The translations under genes and the position numbers were made by a program. Source: Bifidobacterium actinocoloniiforme DSM 22766 (lineage in GTDB: Bacteria; Actinomycetota; Actinomycetes; Actinomycetales; Bifidobacteriaceae). Taken from it: 64,000 nt of DNA. The stretch is taken from NCBI RefSeq assembly GCF_001263395.1, contig NZ_CP011786.1, positions 1,612,001 to 1,676,000 of the forward strand. The letters run 5' to 3'. Below are positions 54,221 to 63,727 of this stretch, one piece after another. Numbering within the stretch: the stretch's first letter is position 1; each line of letters starts with the position of its first letter. The notes under the pieces were generated by a model. That model was not told the DNA's origin. It searched no databases and was given only the letters and a program-made list of their open reading frames with translations.

Positions 54221-56596
54221 GTGGGCCAAGCGGAACAGGATCAGACCCCTTTGGACGATGCGTTCAACGTGCCTGGTGAGCCTAGCGCGCTCACCGAACC
54301 TAGCGATGGCAAGGCTTCGGCCCCTGACATTAATTATGGCGCTGATTCAGCGCAGGATACCGGCGCTGCAGGCCCTACGGGGGACGCTGGACCGGCTCCG
54401 GAAGGCAAAAGGGGCTCGCGCGCCCTGTCTTGGGATGTCAAGCGTTTCATCCGCTCCCTGCTGATCGCGCTTGCGACGGTCTTGATCCTTGCCGGCCTGT
54501 TCTCCGCTTTCTCCACTCACCTGCCCGACCTGTCCTACAACGCCGTTGATTACGATGTGACGGTCCTGCCCAATGGCGATTTGAAAATCAAGGAACGCAT
54601 CGACATGAAGATGCTGAGCAGGGAGGGTAATACGCCTTGGCGCCAGCTCTACCAACGCTACAACATCAACCCCGGCAATTTGACTGGCATATCCGACATT
54701 TCCCTGTATGACGTGGACCAGGACCTGAACTACCGGCAGACGGAGCCAATCGACCCGGACCAAGTGCAGAAGAAGAGCGCGAGGAGTTGGGACCTGGAGG
54801 AAGCGAACAGATGGTACATAGGCCAGGTGGACGGGGAAAGCATCAAGGACTACCAGTACCGGCAGCCCCTCAACGGGGTCGACCCTACGGGCGACTCCTG
54901 CCAGACCGGCGGCAGCTCCTGCCAGGTCGAGATAGGCTGGAACATCTTCGATCTCACCGATGCTGATAGCAAGGTCTTCGAGTTGACGATGACCATGCAC
55001 GGTGTGTCCACGGCCTACGACGACGTGACCGCCTTCCAGTGGGAGCCGATCGGGCAGATTAACGAGATTCCGGTAGGCAAGGTCACCGGTGTCGTTCATC
55101 TGCCCAAGGGCGCCAGCGGATCCAACTCCAAGGCGTGGCTCCACTACACGGGCCCCTCGCGAAACTGGCGGGGCGCGGACGGCAGTGTGCACTTCGAGGC
55201 TTCGCAGGTTTCGCCCGGGCAGTACTTGGATTTGAGGGTCACGATGGACCGGTCCCTGACCGGGGATGTGCCTCGGACCGGCCAGGGCCGGGCCGGCCAG
55301 CGCATCGCTGACGAGGAGGACAACCAGGAGCGGCAGTGGCATCAGAGGCAAGTCCTTAAGGCCCGCCTGATCCTGGCGGCCTGGGCCTTGGCCGCGATCC
55401 TAGTCCTGGGTCTGTGCGTCCTGGCCATCCGTGCGGCCTTCTCCAGCTTCCGGCGCACCCGCTACAGCGGACCCATCCTCTACTGGCGCCAGGCCCCGGA
55501 CATGTCGCCTGCCGCGGCGGCCGCCCTGGACTGCACCATCAACGGGGATAAGAAGAAGGCCCTGCGCTCGCGGCAAATGGCTTCGACGGTGCTCTCCTTG
55601 GCCGCTAAGGAGGTGATCTCAATCTACCCTGGACCGGTCAAAACCTATGCGGGCATGGACATGCTCCAGGCGAGCGAGCGTGACCTGGCTCAGGCCGCGA
55701 GCTCCAGCGTGAGCCATCTGCACCGCTCAGAGCGCACTTCCACGATCGTGATCAGGCCGGTGGCCTATGGCGATACAAACGTCCTGGGCTTGTCCGCCTC
55801 CCAGCAAGCCGCCTTGGCCATGCTCAAGCATGCAGGCGAGAGTCTGAACTCCCGCGTTTTCGACCTTAAGCAGATGGGGGAGTCTTACAAAGAGGACGAC
55901 GATGGGGGCAAACTCCTGGAGGCTTTCGACGATGCGGCGGCCGCCGAGTTCGGTTCCCTGGCCGCCACGACTGAGAACGGAATTAATGGGATCTTGGAAG
56001 TGCTTGGCATGGTCGCGGGCATCGGCCTATGGGCCTTGGCCAAGATGAGCGGGCAGATCCTCCTAGGGGGGGTCTGCGGAGCCGTGCTCATCACGGTTTG
56101 CGCTTTCGCGCGCTCCTACGGCGCGTCCACGGTGCTCAGTGACGAAGGCCAGTCCTGGGCTGGTCGGATTTGCGGCCTGCGCAACTACCTGTTGGACTAC
56201 TCCTCCTTCTCGGACCGCGGCGTCGAATACCTGCCGTTGTGGGAGGACTACCTGGTTTATGCGACGGCCTTGGGCATTAGCAAGGAAGCCATGCGGCAGT
56301 TGGCCTTGGCGGTTCCTCAGGTAACTGACGCCAGCTGGCTGGACAACTATGCGAGTGGTCTGGTCTACTGGTCCTACCGACCTTACGAGTTCGGTGGCTC
56401 CTGGTTCGGCGAGGGGGGCGTTGCCGCTGTCTCAGGCCTCCCCGGCTTCTCTGATTTCTCCGATTTGGGCAATCAGCTGACTGGTGGGTTCTCGCAGATC
56501 CAGTCGACGATCTCCGCTGCCTCCGGTTCATCCGGGTCGGGCGGTTTCGGTGGTTTTTCGGGCGGTTCCGGCGGTGGCTCCTTCGGTGGCCGCTAG
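54221..56596 (+). CDS. DUF2207 membrane protein
   Basis: About 791 residues from GTG 54221, preferred because GGAGG (54211-54215) lies five bases upstream; ATG 54209 has no ribosome site. After an acidic cytoplasmic N-terminus comes a membrane span (LLIALATVLILAGLFSAF), the extracytoplasmic DUF2207 domain (YDVTVLPNGDLKIKERIDM), a second span about 395-415, a cytoplasmic part, a further hydrophobic pair near residue 600, and a Gly/Ser-rich C-terminus (GSGGGSFGGR). Partner of LemA by neighbourhood. Function unknown. Confidence 0.85.
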   Translation: MGQAEQDQTPLDDAFNVPGEPSALTEPSDGKASAPDINYGADSAQDTGAAGPTGDAGPAPEGKRGSRALSWDVKRFIRSLLIALATVLILAGLFSAFSTHLPDLSYNAVDYDVTVLPNGDLKIKERIDMKMLSREGNTPWRQLYQRYNINPGNLTGISDISLYDVDQDLNYRQTEPIDPDQVQKKSARSWDLEEANRWYIGQVDGESIKDYQYRQPLNGVDPTGDSCQTGGSSCQVEIGWNIFDLTDADSKVFELTMTMHGVSTAYDDVTAFQWEPIGQINEIPVGKVTGVVHLPKGASGSNSKAWLHYTGPSRNWRGADGSVHFEASQVSPGQYLDLRVTMDRSLTGDVPRTGQGRAGQRIADEEDNQERQWHQRQVLKARLILAAWALAAILVLGLCVLAIRAAFSSFRRTRYSGPILYWRQAPDMSPAAAAALDCTINGDKKKALRSRQMASTVLSLAAKEVISIYPGPVKTYAGMDMLQASERDLAQAASSSVSHLHRSERTSTIVIRPVAYGDTNVLGLSASQQAALAMLKHAGESLNSRVFDLKQMGESYKEDDDGGKLLEAFDDAAAAEFGSLAATTENGINGILEVLGMVAGIGLWALAKMSGQILLGGVCGAVLITVCAFARSYGASTVLSDEGQSWAGRICGLRNYLLDYSSFSDRGVEYLPLWEDYLVYATALGISKEAMRQLALAVPQVTDASWLDNYASGLVYWSYRPYEFGGSWFGEGGVAAVSGLPGFSDFSDLGNQLTGGFSQIQSTISAASGSSGSGGFGGFSGGSGGGSFGGR

Positions 56597-56714
56597 CGCT
56601 TCGCCCGCAGGTCCCGTAGGCTTAAAGGGGCGGGGCGCGGCAGGGCCCGCCCAGCGGTCTGTCACGACGCTTGTGCGGGCTGCTTGCCGCAAGCTTGAAG
56701 GAAAGGAAGCAATC

Positions 56715-57581
56715 ATGACGCTGTTGACGAGGACGTTGGGGTCCCACCAGACCACAGCCGTTGGTCTGGGCTGCATGGGCCTGTCGATCGAGGGCAAGCC
56801 TGAGCGTGGGCAGGCTGTCGAAACCATCCACGCCGCCCTGGACGCAGGCTGCCGGCACTTGGACACCGCCTGGTCCTACTACGAATCCGGTGGCCCCGAG
56901 CAGACCAACGAGAATCTGGTCAGGGAGGCTCTGGCTTCTTGGAAGGGCCCGCGCGACGAGGTCCTGGTAGCCACGAAGGTGGGGCACTACCGCAATTTCG
57001 AGGACGGCGAGCCATCCTGGGGGGTGGACGGCCGACCGGAGAACCTGATTCGGCGGGCCAAGGAGTCGGCTATGGCATTGGGCGTCGATGCGATCGACCT
57101 GCTTTACTTGCACCGGCCCGACCCCGAGGTCCCCTACCAGGAGTCGATTCAAGCCATGGCCCAACTGGTTCAGGAGGGCGTGGCCAAGGAGGTGGGCATC
57201 TCCAACGCTTCCATTGAACAGATTGACCTGGCCCGCGGCATCCTGGGCCAAACCCTGGTGGCGGTGCAGAACCAGTTCTCGCCTATTTTCCTGAGTTCGC
57301 GCCAGGAGCTCAAGCACACCCAGCAGGTGGGCCTGGCTTTCGTGGCATGGAGCCCCTTGGGCGGCTTCCGCAAGCCTAAGGATGAGGCTAAGTTCGACCC
57401 CTTCCGCCAGCTGGCTGAGGAGCGCGGGGTCTCCTACCAACAGGTGGTCCTCGCCTGGGAGCTGGCCCAGGGCGATCACGTGTTCGTCCTGCCTGGAGCC
57501 CACAGGCCCCAGACCATCCTGGACTCCCTGGGAGCCGGTCAACTGGAGCTCACCCGCGAGGAACTGGGAAGGCTAGGCTGA
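56715..57581 (+). CDS. Aldo/keto reductase
   Basis: 288 residues from ATG 56715 with GGAAAGGAAG upstream; the open frame runs back to 56484 over the previous gene. Family features: LGCMGLSIEGK, HLDTAWSYYESGG (catalytic Asp and Tyr), VATKVGHYRNF with the catalytic Lys, LYLHRPDPEVPYQES (His), GISNASIEQI and the cofactor-binding VFVLPGAHRPQTI in place of the usual GxxxxxQ/NADP loop. Expected to reduce carbonyls with NADPH; the substrate is unknown. Six bases before the YfiH-type gene, so probably one transcript. Confidence 0.9.
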   Translation: MTLLTRTLGSHQTTAVGLGCMGLSIEGKPERGQAVETIHAALDAGCRHLDTAWSYYESGGPEQTNENLVREALASWKGPRDEVLVATKVGHYRNFEDGEPSWGVDGRPENLIRRAKESAMALGVDAIDLLYLHRPDPEVPYQESIQAMAQLVQEGVAKEVGISNASIEQIDLARGILGQTLVAVQNQFSPIFLSSRQELKHTQQVGLAFVAWSPLGGFRKPKDEAKFDPFRQLAEERGVSYQQVVLAWELAQGDHVFVLPGAHRPQTILDSLGAGQLELTREELGRLG

Positions 57582-57587
57582 GCGCGC

Positions 57588-58580
57588 ATGGAGCGATTCC
57601 GGCAAGCTCAACACCCAGGGTCCGCAGAGGCCAGTGAGCCGACGTTCAAGCAGTGGTCCGGCCAGCATGAGCTGGTGGACAGCTCGGCTTCGCCCTGGCG
57701 TGAGCCTTCCGGGGCGCCGGTCCCGGTGACGGTTCCGGTGGACTTGGCACCGGGCGTGAGCGTGGCCTACACCACCCGCCTGGGCGGGGTCAGCCAGGGC
57801 GATTACGCTTCGCTTAACCTGGGCGGCAAGGGCGACGACCCAGCGGCTGTGACCTCCAACCGCGAAGCCCTAGGCAGGGCCCTGGGCGCCCAGCTGGTGC
57901 TCGTCAGCCAGGTTCACTCCGGCCGGGCGGTGGACGCTGATGCCCTGCTTGCGGACCAGTTGAAGGATGTGGAGGCCGATGGCCTGGTTTCAGCCCAAAC
58001 AGGCTTGGCCCTGGGTGTGTTCGCGGCTGATTGCCTGCCGGTCCTCCTGGCCGATCCGGAAGCCGGGGTCATTGGGGCCGCTCACTGCGGGCGCAAGGGC
58101 TTGGAGCGAGGCATCATCGGCGCCACCGTGGATTTGATGGAGGCCAAGGGAGCCCGGCGCGGCTCCATCAGCGCGACCTTGGGCCCAGCCATCTGCGGTG
58201 ACTGCTACGAGTTGGGTGAGGGGATTTCCGATGCCTTCGGTCGGCGCTTCCCAGGCGCTACCACCAGCACAAGCTTCGGCGGGCCAGGTGTGGACATCAG
58301 CGCGGCCGCCCTCCAGGATCTCCAGACCGCAGGCGTGACGCGGGTGGTGGACTCCTTGCCGCGGATCGCCGCAGCAAGCCGATACCTGCGGGAGGACCAG
58401 GAGTTGGCCGACTTGTGCGCGGACGATGGCCAGGGGCCCGCCCTCACCCAACGCATGGCTGACTTGCGCCACCCTCGCTGCACCCTGGAGAACCCGCTGT
58501 GGTACTCCCACCGGCGTTCGAGCCTCGCCGAAAGGCAGGGGGAGGGCAGGATGCTGGCCCTGGTCACCCGCCAAGGGTGA
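57588..58580 (+). CDS. YfiH-type laccase-domain protein (PgeF/purine nucleoside-acting family)
   Basis: 330 residues. Conserved blocks: YTTRLGGVSQGDYASLNLGG, LVSQVHSG, AADCLPVLLAD and GAAHCGRKGLERG; the last is usually AHAGWRG, so the Trp position is changed. SATLGPAICGDCYEL supplies the late Cys. Members are described as peptidoglycan-editing factors or purine nucleoside-acting enzymes with a metal or multi-copper-like fold. The first ~50 residues are a variable extension, and the start is not backed by a good ribosome site. Substrate not predictable. Confidence 0.85.
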   Translation: MERFRQAQHPGSAEASEPTFKQWSGQHELVDSSASPWREPSGAPVPVTVPVDLAPGVSVAYTTRLGGVSQGDYASLNLGGKGDDPAAVTSNREALGRALGAQLVLVSQVHSGRAVDADALLADQLKDVEADGLVSAQTGLALGVFAADCLPVLLADPEAGVIGAAHCGRKGLERGIIGATVDLMEAKGARRGSISATLGPAICGDCYELGEGISDAFGRRFPGATTSTSFGGPGVDISAAALQDLQTAGVTRVVDSLPRIAAASRYLREDQELADLCADDGQGPALTQRMADLRHPRCTLENPLWYSHRRSSLAERQGEGRMLALVTRQG

Positions 58581-58612
58581 GCCCCCGCAGGCCGCTGGGG
58601 CGAGCCTCGGGT

Positions 58613-58618
58613 TAGACT
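58613..58618 (+). promoter_or_regulatory. -10 element for leaderless pyroglutamyl-peptidase transcript
   Basis: TAGACT ends seven bases before the ATG at 58625, which lacks a Shine-Dalgarno sequence. This fits a leaderless mRNA, frequent in actinobacteria. Confidence 0.5.
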
Positions 58619-58624
58619 GGCCTT

Positions 58625-59311
58625 ATGGATCAGCTTAAGATCATCATCTCCGGCTATGACCGCTACGAAGGCGTCGAGGTCAACCCTTCCTGCGAGGTGC
58701 CGCAGGCCATCGCCGAGCAGGGGGTGCCGGCCCTGGAGGGCGAGGATCCGCTAGAGGGTGTGGACTTGGACATTCGGCAGGTCTCGCTGCCGGTCTCTTT
58801 CGGGCAGGCGTGGCCCATCCTGCACCAGGCCGTCGAGGAATTCCAGCCCAGGATCATCATCGCCACCGGCCTGAAACGTTCGGCCAGGGGTATTGCCATG
58901 GAGCGTTGCGCGGTCAACCTCAAGGATGTCGGCCAGGCGGCGGACTCCTCCGAGGCGCGCCCGGCCAGCCAGCGTGAACCTATAGACGCCGACGGGCCAG
59001 CGGCCTACTGGACTCGCTTGCCCTTGCGCGCCATCCTCCACATTTTCGCCCGGGACAACATCGCCGCCACCCTGAGTTCGGACGCCGGCACCTACGTGTG
59101 CAACGCGGTCTTCTACAATCTCCTGCACTGGACGGCCAACCATCCCGGCGTCCTGGCAGGGTTCGTAAGTCTGCCCCCGGTTTCCCAAGCCGGGGCGGGG
59201 AAGGCCCCGGGTCTGCCCTTGGACCTCCAGATTGAGGCAGGGCGCGATGTGGTGCGCGAGTCGGTGCGCTATTACCGGAGCCCGTCCTCCGGCGATATGT
59301 TGCTGGCGTGA
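58625..59311 (+). CDS. Pyrrolidone-carboxylate peptidase family protein, active-site His not conserved
   Basis: 228 residues. Family blocks: GYDRYEGVEVNPSCEV (usual FDPFGGExxNPS), ATGLKRSARGIAMERCAVNL (Glu93), ADGPAAYWTRLP and DAGTYVCNAVFYNLLH (Cys159). The third triad residue of this family is a His in FxHxP; here that segment reads GFVSLPP with Ser182. The family removes N-terminal pyroglutamate. With the His absent the protein may be inactive or use another residue. An insertion around 160-205 (QAGAGKAPGL) is also unusual. Confidence 0.8.
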   Translation: MDQLKIIISGYDRYEGVEVNPSCEVPQAIAEQGVPALEGEDPLEGVDLDIRQVSLPVSFGQAWPILHQAVEEFQPRIIIATGLKRSARGIAMERCAVNLKDVGQAADSSEARPASQREPIDADGPAAYWTRLPLRAILHIFARDNIAATLSSDAGTYVCNAVFYNLLHWTANHPGVLAGFVSLPPVSQAGAGKAPGLPLDLQIEAGRDVVRESVRYYRSPSSGDMLLA

Positions 59312-59479
59312 GCCGGCCCACTGGAGGCGCCTGGCGCGTAGACCTTGCGGACGGCGCTTATTATAAGGCTTTTCTGAGCGTACCTGTAGGGTAGAATGAC
59401 ATTCAGATAATTATTGTAGGACGCGGGCCCGCCGGGTGACACGGGAGACCATAGGTGTGGCGGCAAAGAGGAGTGAAGC

Positions 59480-61036
59480 ATGGCGGACGAACAGTTTCCT
59501 ATCGTGTTGCGTGGGTATGACAAAGATAAGGTCGACGAAGCCCTCGCCGCCTTGCAGGACAACCTGTCCCGTCTCAGGCAGCAGATTAAGAGCGACGACA
59601 GCAGGATTCTGAAACTTGAGGCCCAACTTCAGGAGGAGCGTTCCAAGCATTCGGCCCCAGACCGTGAAGGCTCCTTCGCCTCCCTGGGCGCCAACGCCCA
59701 GCAGCTCCTGGCCTCGGCCGAGCAGACATCGACCGAGCTGCTGGAGCGGGCCAAGCAGGACGCGGCCGCTACCAGGACTTCGGCCCAAGAGAAAGCCAAC
59801 ACCCTGGTCAAGGACGCGCGCCTGGACGCGCAGCGCATCGTGGACGAGGCCAAGGCCAAGGCGGCTTCGATGATCGAGACTGCGGACGACCAGTCTCGCA
59901 CCCTGACCACAACCGCCCGCCAACAGGCCGACCAGGTCAAGCTGTCCGCTCAAAAGCAGGCGCAGGAGCAGCGTGAGGCCCTGCAAATGGAGCTGAAGAA
60001 CACTCGCGAAGAGGCGAGCAAGCAGCTGGCCGCCGAGCGCGCGGCCCAAGAGAGCAAGCTGTCCCAGTCGACCGCGGATGCCACGAGGCAGATCGCCGAG
60101 CAGCGCCAGAAGGCCAACGAAGAGGTGGTCAAGCTCAAGAAGAGCGCCAATGACCAGATTCAACAAGCCCTGGCCGAGGCCAACAAGAAGCTCTCGGATG
60201 TGCGCGAGCAGGTCTCCAAGATGCTGACGGAAGCCCAGCGCCAGGCCGGTGAGATCACGGACAAGGCCAAGACCCAGGCTCAGAAGATCGTTGACGATGC
60301 GAATGTATCCTCCGCGGACACCAAGGCCCAGGTCAACGCCGAGGCCGAACGGGTCCGTCAGCAGATCTCCGCCCAGCAGGAGGAGACCACCGCCAAGGTC
60401 GATGACCTGCTGAAGAAGCTGGATGAGCGTCGTCGCAAGACCGAGGAGGAGACCACCCAGCTGATTGAGCAGGCCCGGCAGGCCCGCAAGGACGCCGATG
60501 CCTTCTCCGCATCCAAACGTCAGGAGGCCGAGACCAAGGCGGCTCAGATCCTCCAGGAGGGCCACGAACAGGCCAAGGCGGAGATTGAGGAGCGGCGCGC
60601 GGCTGCGCAGAAGGAGTTGAGCGGTCTTAAGGACCAAATCGCCAAGCTCCAGCACCGGGAGGCCACGATCACCGCCCGTGTGGACGATTTGCGCTCCATC
60701 TTCTCCAAATCCTTTGGCGCTTTCGACCAGCTCGGCGCCATGCCCGCCGCTTCGCAGGCCGGCCCGGCCACGGACCTGGGCGAGGAGGAAGCCTCCTCCC
60801 AACAGGTTCCGGCCCTGCCGTCGGTCGTAACCGTCCCTCGTCCGTCCGCTTCAGAAACCAGCGGCAACCACAGCGACCAAGGCGGTCCGGCGGCTTCCAA
60901 GCAGGCCGTACCAGCGCCCGCTCCACGCCCTTCCACCCCATTGCCCCCCCGGGAAGGCCAGGGCCATACGCCGGAGGCCGGGGCATCTCAGTCCGCCCCC
61001 ACCCAGGTCCTCCAGCGCAGCCAAAGGGAGTCCTGA
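59480..61036 (+). CDS. DivIVA-domain coiled-coil protein
   Basis: 518 residues. The first ~55 resemble a DivIVA membrane-targeting domain (FPIVLRGYDKDKVDEALAAL). Residues about 60-400 are one long coiled coil dominated by Ala, Gln, Lys and Glu (ERAKQDAAATRTSAQEKA; EVVKLKKSANDQIQQALAEA). The last ~110 are Pro/Ser-rich and disordered. Probably a polarity or cell-envelope scaffold like actinobacterial Wag31/Scy-type proteins; the specific role is inferred. GAGGAG precedes the ATG. Confidence 0.8.
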   Translation: MADEQFPIVLRGYDKDKVDEALAALQDNLSRLRQQIKSDDSRILKLEAQLQEERSKHSAPDREGSFASLGANAQQLLASAEQTSTELLERAKQDAAATRTSAQEKANTLVKDARLDAQRIVDEAKAKAASMIETADDQSRTLTTTARQQADQVKLSAQKQAQEQREALQMELKNTREEASKQLAAERAAQESKLSQSTADATRQIAEQRQKANEEVVKLKKSANDQIQQALAEANKKLSDVREQVSKMLTEAQRQAGEITDKAKTQAQKIVDDANVSSADTKAQVNAEAERVRQQISAQQEETTAKVDDLLKKLDERRRKTEEETTQLIEQARQARKDADAFSASKRQEAETKAAQILQEGHEQAKAEIEERRAAAQKELSGLKDQIAKLQHREATITARVDDLRSIFSKSFGAFDQLGAMPAASQAGPATDLGEEEASSQQVPALPSVVTVPRPSASETSGNHSDQGGPAASKQAVPAPAPRPSTPLPPREGQGHTPEAGASQSAPTQVLQRSQRES

Positions 61037-61171
61037 GCCGAGCGGCACAGCACTCAGGGAGCCCACAAAGGCGCCCTCACACGGGCAGGGTCATCTCGTG
61101 CTCTCACGAGGCGCGATACGATGTCTTGAGCCCGGATAGCAATTCCAAATAGCACAGAGGAAAACGAAGAT

Positions 61172-62536
61172 ATGACCACAGATTTGACACCCTTATCCGC
61201 ATCGGCCCTGGAGGGCCTGCGCACCGAGTTTGACCAGCGCGCTGACAACCGACTGGCCATGAATGCGGTCACCTCCTCGGGCATCGCCCCCGTGGCCCAT
61301 AATTACGACCGCGCCCGGCTCCTCCAGCACCGCTTCTCGGTGACCGTCGACAACGGCAAGGTCACCACTCAGGCCCACTCAGGACGCTGCTGGCTTTTCA
61401 GCTCCCTGAACGTGGCTCGTTTCGTGGCCCGTCGCGCCCTGAACATCGACACCGCCTCGACCTCCAACCCGTCCGGCGATTTCGAGCTCTCCCAGGCTTA
61501 CGCCATGTACTACGACAAGCTGGAACGTTCCAACTACTTCCTGAACGACGCCGCCAACCTGGTCCGCGCCGGCGAGAAGACCGACTCCCAGCTCATGCAG
61601 TTCCTCCTGTCCGATGTGATGGGCGACGGCGGCCAGTGGATCATGGCCATGAACCTGTACAAGAAGTACGGCGCGGTCCCCAAGCAGTACTACCCGGAGA
61701 CCGCCTCCTCGCAGAACACTGGCCCGATGAACACCCAGCTGCGCTCCGTCCTGCACCAGGCCGTGGCGCACATGGCCGCCGACCCAGCCTCGATCGACCA
61801 GATCGTCAAGGATTCCTTGGCCGCCTGCCACCGCATCCTGACCATCCATCTGGGCACTCCTCCCACCTCCTTCGACTGGGAGTGGACCGACAAGGACGGC
61901 AACTTCCACCGCGACGGGCGCATCACCCCGCAGGAGTTCTGGAAGAAGTACATCAACGCTGGCCTGGAGGACTACGTCTGCCTGGTCGACGACCCGCGTT
62001 CCGAGCACCCCAAGGGTAAGAAGATCGGCATCGAGCACCTGGGCAACGTAGCGGGCGGCGACGCTACCGAGTACCTGAACGTGCCCAACCAGTTCATGAA
62101 GGACTGCGCCCGCACCATCCTGAGCGAGCAGGGGCTGCCGGTGTGGTTCGGCGCCGACTGTGGTCCAATGATGGACCGCGACGGCGGGCAGTGGGCCACC
62201 GACCTGTTCGAGTACGGGCGGGTCTACGGTTTCGACTTCGACATGGACAAGGAACAGCGTGTCCGCTTCGGCGACTCCGCCATGAACCACGCCATGGCCT
62301 TCGTGGGCGTGGATGTGGCCGATGACGGCAAGACCACCAACCGCTGGCGGGTGGAGAACTCCTGGGGCGACAAGATCGCCAACGACGGTTACTTCGCCAT
62401 GAGCGACGACTGGTTCACCGAGTACGTCTTCGAGGTGGCTGTGCCCAAGTCCATGCTCCCCGCTGAGTACCAGAAGGCCTTCGAGGAGCCGGCCATCATG
62501 CTGCCGGCCTGGGATCCCATGGGCACCCTGGCCTGA
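61172..62536 (+). CDS. pepC: Aminopeptidase C (bleomycin hydrolase family, C1B)
   Basis: 454 residues, standard length. Papain-like triad: Cys73 in HSGRCWLFSSLN, His373 in MNHAMAFVG, Asn396 in VENSWGD. The C-terminal arm ends ...WDPMGTLA, where PepC family members place the tail in the active site. A cytosolic hexameric thiol aminopeptidase in relatives, used in peptide catabolism. GAGG lies upstream of the ATG. It ends in a strong hairpin, so it is probably monocistronic. Confidence 0.96.
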   Translation: MTTDLTPLSASALEGLRTEFDQRADNRLAMNAVTSSGIAPVAHNYDRARLLQHRFSVTVDNGKVTTQAHSGRCWLFSSLNVARFVARRALNIDTASTSNPSGDFELSQAYAMYYDKLERSNYFLNDAANLVRAGEKTDSQLMQFLLSDVMGDGGQWIMAMNLYKKYGAVPKQYYPETASSQNTGPMNTQLRSVLHQAVAHMAADPASIDQIVKDSLAACHRILTIHLGTPPTSFDWEWTDKDGNFHRDGRITPQEFWKKYINAGLEDYVCLVDDPRSEHPKGKKIGIEHLGNVAGGDATEYLNVPNQFMKDCARTILSEQGLPVWFGADCGPMMDRDGGQWATDLFEYGRVYGFDFDMDKEQRVRFGDSAMNHAMAFVGVDVADDGKTTNRWRVENSWGDKIANDGYFAMSDDWFTEYVFEVAVPKSMLPAEYQKAFEEPAIMLPAWDPMGTLA

Positions 62537-62573
62537 GCCTCTACGCCGGCCTATGAGGCCGTGAACGCCAGCG

Positions 62574-62607
62574 ACGTCCGCTGACTCCAGCTGGGGTCAG
62601 CGGACGT
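62574..62607 (+). terminator. Hairpin terminator after pepC
   Basis: ACGTCCGCTGAC pairs with GTCAGCGGACGT around a 10-nt loop, followed by TCGTC. Confidence 0.75.
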
Positions 62608-62721
62608 TCGTCATGAGTGGGGTGACTCCTGGTCCGCTGAGCAGGCCTTGGCCTAGGATGGGTGTCGCCGGCAGGGCGTCAACTCCCCGGCGTGAACCGG
62701 ATGATTCAGTCAGGAGCAACC

Positions 62722-63462
62722 ATGCAGAGCGCAACCCAGTCAGTCACCACCGTCGGCAACCAGGATCTCGTGGCCGTGCTCGGCGCGATGGACGAGGAGG
62801 TGGCCCTGGTAGCCCAGGGCTTGGATGGCGTCGTCCACGACCCCGCCTCCCGGTCCGCTGGCCTGGATGTGGTGCGCGGGCGTCTGCCGAAGGCGGACGG
62901 TGGGCACGTGGAGCTTGCGGCTACGGTCGGTGGCATGGGCACGGTCAACATCGCCGCCTCGGCCCAGTACTTGATTGACGCCTACCATCCCAAGGCCCTG
63001 ATTTTCTCCGGGATCGCCGGCAGTCTGAACAAGTCCCTCCACATCAACGATGTGGTCCTAGGCGGCACCTTGCGCTACCTGGACTCTGACATGCGCATGA
63101 TCGCCCAGTTCGCCCCCAAGACCGAAGTCTTCCACTCCGACCCCTACCTGCTCCAACTGGCCGACCAAGCCCTGGACGACATGGGCGTCACGCACATCAC
63201 CGGCACGATCGCCACTGGCAATTATTTCGTCGATACGCCCGAGAAAACGGCCGAGGTCAAGGCCCAGACAGGAGCCGACGCGGTCGAGATGGAGGGGGCA
63301 GCGGTCTGCCATGTGGCCGCCCGCAACGGTGTGCCCGCGCTGGTCATACGCGCCCTGAGCGACAACGCCGACACCGACTATGAGGTCTTCAAGGAGTTTG
63401 ACATCTCCGAGTACGCGGACACCGCCGCCAAGCTGGTCCTGAGCATCGCCGCCCGCGTCTGA
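62722..63462 (+). CDS. mtn: 5'-methylthioadenosine/S-adenosylhomocysteine nucleosidase
   Basis: 246 residues from ATG 62722, with AGGAG at 62712-62716; ATG 62701 is in frame but lacks support. PNP-UDP family: VLGAMDEEVALV, IFSGIAGSLNKSLHINDVVLG, TGTIATGNYFVDTPEK, DAVEMEGAAVCHVAARNGVP (catalytic Glu in VEMEGA) and IRALSDNAD (catalytic Asp). It removes adenine from MTA and SAH, linking the methyl cycle to purine and homocysteine recycling. Symbol also written pfs. Confidence 0.9.
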   Translation: MQSATQSVTTVGNQDLVAVLGAMDEEVALVAQGLDGVVHDPASRSAGLDVVRGRLPKADGGHVELAATVGGMGTVNIAASAQYLIDAYHPKALIFSGIAGSLNKSLHINDVVLGGTLRYLDSDMRMIAQFAPKTEVFHSDPYLLQLADQALDDMGVTHITGTIATGNYFVDTPEKTAEVKAQTGADAVEMEGAAVCHVAARNGVPALVIRALSDNADTDYEVFKEFDISEYADTAAKLVLSIAARV

Positions 63463-63505
63463 GGCCGTGCGCGACCTCGTTGTCGCGCAAGGTCGTGGCT
63501 TGGTG

Positions 63506-63511
63506 TATACT
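63506..63511 (+). promoter_or_regulatory. -10 element of the L10 operon
   Basis: TATACT within TGGTGTATACTG, matching the rpsO element; followed directly by the leader RNA. TTGTCG at 63480-63485 is a poorly spaced -35 candidate. Confidence 0.55.
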
Positions 63512-63514
63512 GAA

Positions 63515-63710
63515 GCGTTGTAAACCACAGACTGTTGGTTGGGGGTCGCAAGGCCTCCCGAAGTTCGGTTCACTGAGCCAGCACAGGTTGAGATAAGCAG
63601 TAGGCTACGGTCTGCTGCCGCTGAAATCTTCGGATTTTGTATGCTCTGCCTGTGCGCAGGGCTTTTTTATTGCCTGCTGGTAAGGGGTTCCGGGCGGGTC
63701 CTTCGGTCGA
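63515..63710 (+). ncRNA. Ribosomal protein L10 leader
   Basis: A ~200-nt untranslated leader directly before rplJ, with several GC-rich helices. At its 3' part a terminator hairpin (GCTCTGC paired with GCAGGGC, 63643-63662) is followed by T6. Autogenous control by L10-L12 binding and/or attenuation is the established mode for this leader type. Boundaries are approximate. Confidence 0.75.
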
Positions 63711-63727
63711 TTCAGGGAAGGAACGCC

